NCBI GenBank assembly: GCA_017861095.1
Contig: JAGFXI010000144.1
Location: forward strand, 1-5,715
Direction of reading: 5' to 3'
Length of the DNA: 5,715 nt
DNA from: Deltaproteobacteria bacterium
GTDB taxonomy: Bacteria; Desulfobacterota; Syntrophobacteria; BM002
The number at the start of each line of letters is the position of its first letter. Position 1 is the first letter of the stretch. A model generated the notes under the pieces. It searched no databases, was not told where the DNA came from, and saw only the letters and a program-made list of their open reading frames with translations. Shown here in pieces: positions 5,305 to 5,715 of this stretch. Position numbers and translations under genes: made by a program.

Positions 5305-5320
5305 GAGCCTTCCGAGGCTC
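5305..5320 (+). other. Small hairpin in the glucosidase leader
   Basis: GAGCCT (5305-5310) pairs exactly with AGGCTC (5315-5320) across the 4-base loop TCCG, a UNCG-type tetraloop in RNA. No T-tract follows. It lies about 105 bases before the glucosidase start. Confidence 0.3.
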
Positions 5321-5425
5321 GAAAGGCAGAGACGGCCGCGAGGGCAGACGGTCAGCATTGATCCCGCGATATCAGATATCTTCCGGCATGATCGGGCGGA
5401 CCGAAGCATATGGAGGAAGAAGAGC

Positions 5426-5715
5426 ATGAATGGTACCGTGGAGAAGAAAAGACTTGATGAGGCACGAGAGCAGGGCATCCCCTGGAAGAAATGGGGACCC
5501 TACCTCAGCGAACGGCAGTGGGGAACGGTGCGCGAGGACTACAGCGAGAACGGCGACGCCTGGAACTTCTTCACCCATGATCACGCCCGTTCCCGGGCCT
5601 ACCGCTGGGGTGAAGACGGCCTGGGAGGGATCTCCGACGACAAGCAGCGGCTCTGCTTCGCCCTCGCCCTCTGGAACGGCAAGGACCCCATTCTCAAGGA
5701 GCGCCTCTTCGGGCT
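5426..5715 (+). CDS. GH63/MGH1-like glucosidase, N-terminal 96 residues (continues past the right edge)
   Basis: The start of a large glycoside hydrolase related to GH63 and MGH1-like (alpha/alpha)6-barrel glucosidases. Family members are usually near 900 residues, so about a tenth is visible. The conserved N-terminus is clear: RLDEAREQGIPWKKWGPYLS (9-28), then ERQWGTVREDYS (29-40), GDAWNFFTHDHARSRAYRWG (43-62), ISDDKQRLCFALALWNG (69-85) and DPILKERLFG (87-96). No signal peptide is seen, so a cytoplasmic enzyme acting on an alpha-glucoside or stored or imported oligosaccharide is likely; the true substrate is unknown. The catalytic residues lie beyond the edge. ATG at 5426 has GGAGG at 5412-5416, nine bases ahead. 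An earlier ATG at 5410 is out of frame and gives only 15 codons. Promoter and operator candidates lie at 5144-5197 and 4901-4928. Confidence 0.9.
   Translation, partial: MNGTVEKKRLDEAREQGIPWKKWGPYLSERQWGTVREDYSENGDAWNFFTHDHARSRAYRWGEDGLGGISDDKQRLCFALALWNGKDPILKERLFG

Larger units (their letters stand above)
4538..5425. other. Long intergenic region without a convincing protein gene
   Basis: 888 bases separate the aspartase fusion from the glucosidase, which diverge. The longest open frames (plus 4840-5283, minus 4570-4839 and 4909-5118) show no family motif, no good ribosome site and odd composition, so they are not called. The middle (about 4840-5260) looks less GC-rich than the flanking genes. 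It holds the separately listed promoters, dyads, hairpins, operator candidates and a tRNA-like fragment. It could hide a small RNA or decayed genes. Confidence 0.6.

Noticed and set aside
5258..5340. A complete tRNA gene on the minus strand
   Set aside because: The 5' T-stem does not pair with the 3' strand, and no D-arm, anticodon arm or GGAGAGG 5' acceptor is found upstream on that strand.
5368..5380. GATATC-A-GATATC repeat upstream of the glucosidase
   Set aside because: Two adjacent palindromic hexamers are short and AT-rich, and no regulator or structural role can be supported.

Overview
The window is a 5.7 kb piece of a GC-rich bacterial chromosome. It holds four protein genes, two of them cut by the window edges. 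Codon use rich in G/C at third positions, good Shine-Dalgarno sites on three of the four genes and the gene families all say bacteria. The lineage cannot be fixed from this sequence. A free-living GC-rich Gram-negative or deep-branching phylum is a reasonable guess, but only a guess.

Layout. At 1-911 on the minus strand is the N-terminal 303 residues of a long-type glucose-6-phosphate isomerase (pgi). A 355-base spacer follows. It carries divergent promoter candidates for pgi and the next gene, and a nested palindromic element of about 134 bases. At 1267-2610 on the plus strand is an Atg22/UMF1-type major facilitator transporter. It converges on a 618-residue minus-strand gene at 2681-4537, whose product has an N-terminal cyclic-nucleotide-binding-like domain joined to a complete aspartate ammonia-lyase. 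An 888-base stretch without a convincing protein gene follows (4538-5425). At 5426 on the plus strand begins a GH63/MGH1-like glucosidase that runs off the right edge.

Working together. pgi and the glucosidase both concern hexose metabolism, but they are about 4.5 kb apart and divergent, so no operon is implied. The aspartase fusion is the most distinctive gene. A sensor-type domain lacking the usual phosphate-binding arginine is joined to a catabolic lyase that makes fumarate and ammonia, and the gene has a CRP-like palindrome over its best promoter candidate.

The long spacer 4538-5425 is not empty. It has an orphan rho-independent-type hairpin, a near-consensus sigma-70 promoter with no obvious gene behind it, several perfect dyads, a LacI/GntR-like operator just downstream of a second promoter candidate pointing to the glucosidase, and a 21-base match to the 3' end of a serine tRNA. 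It looks like a regulatory and possibly recombination-scarred region. No CRISPR array, complete tRNA, rRNA or transposase gene was seen.
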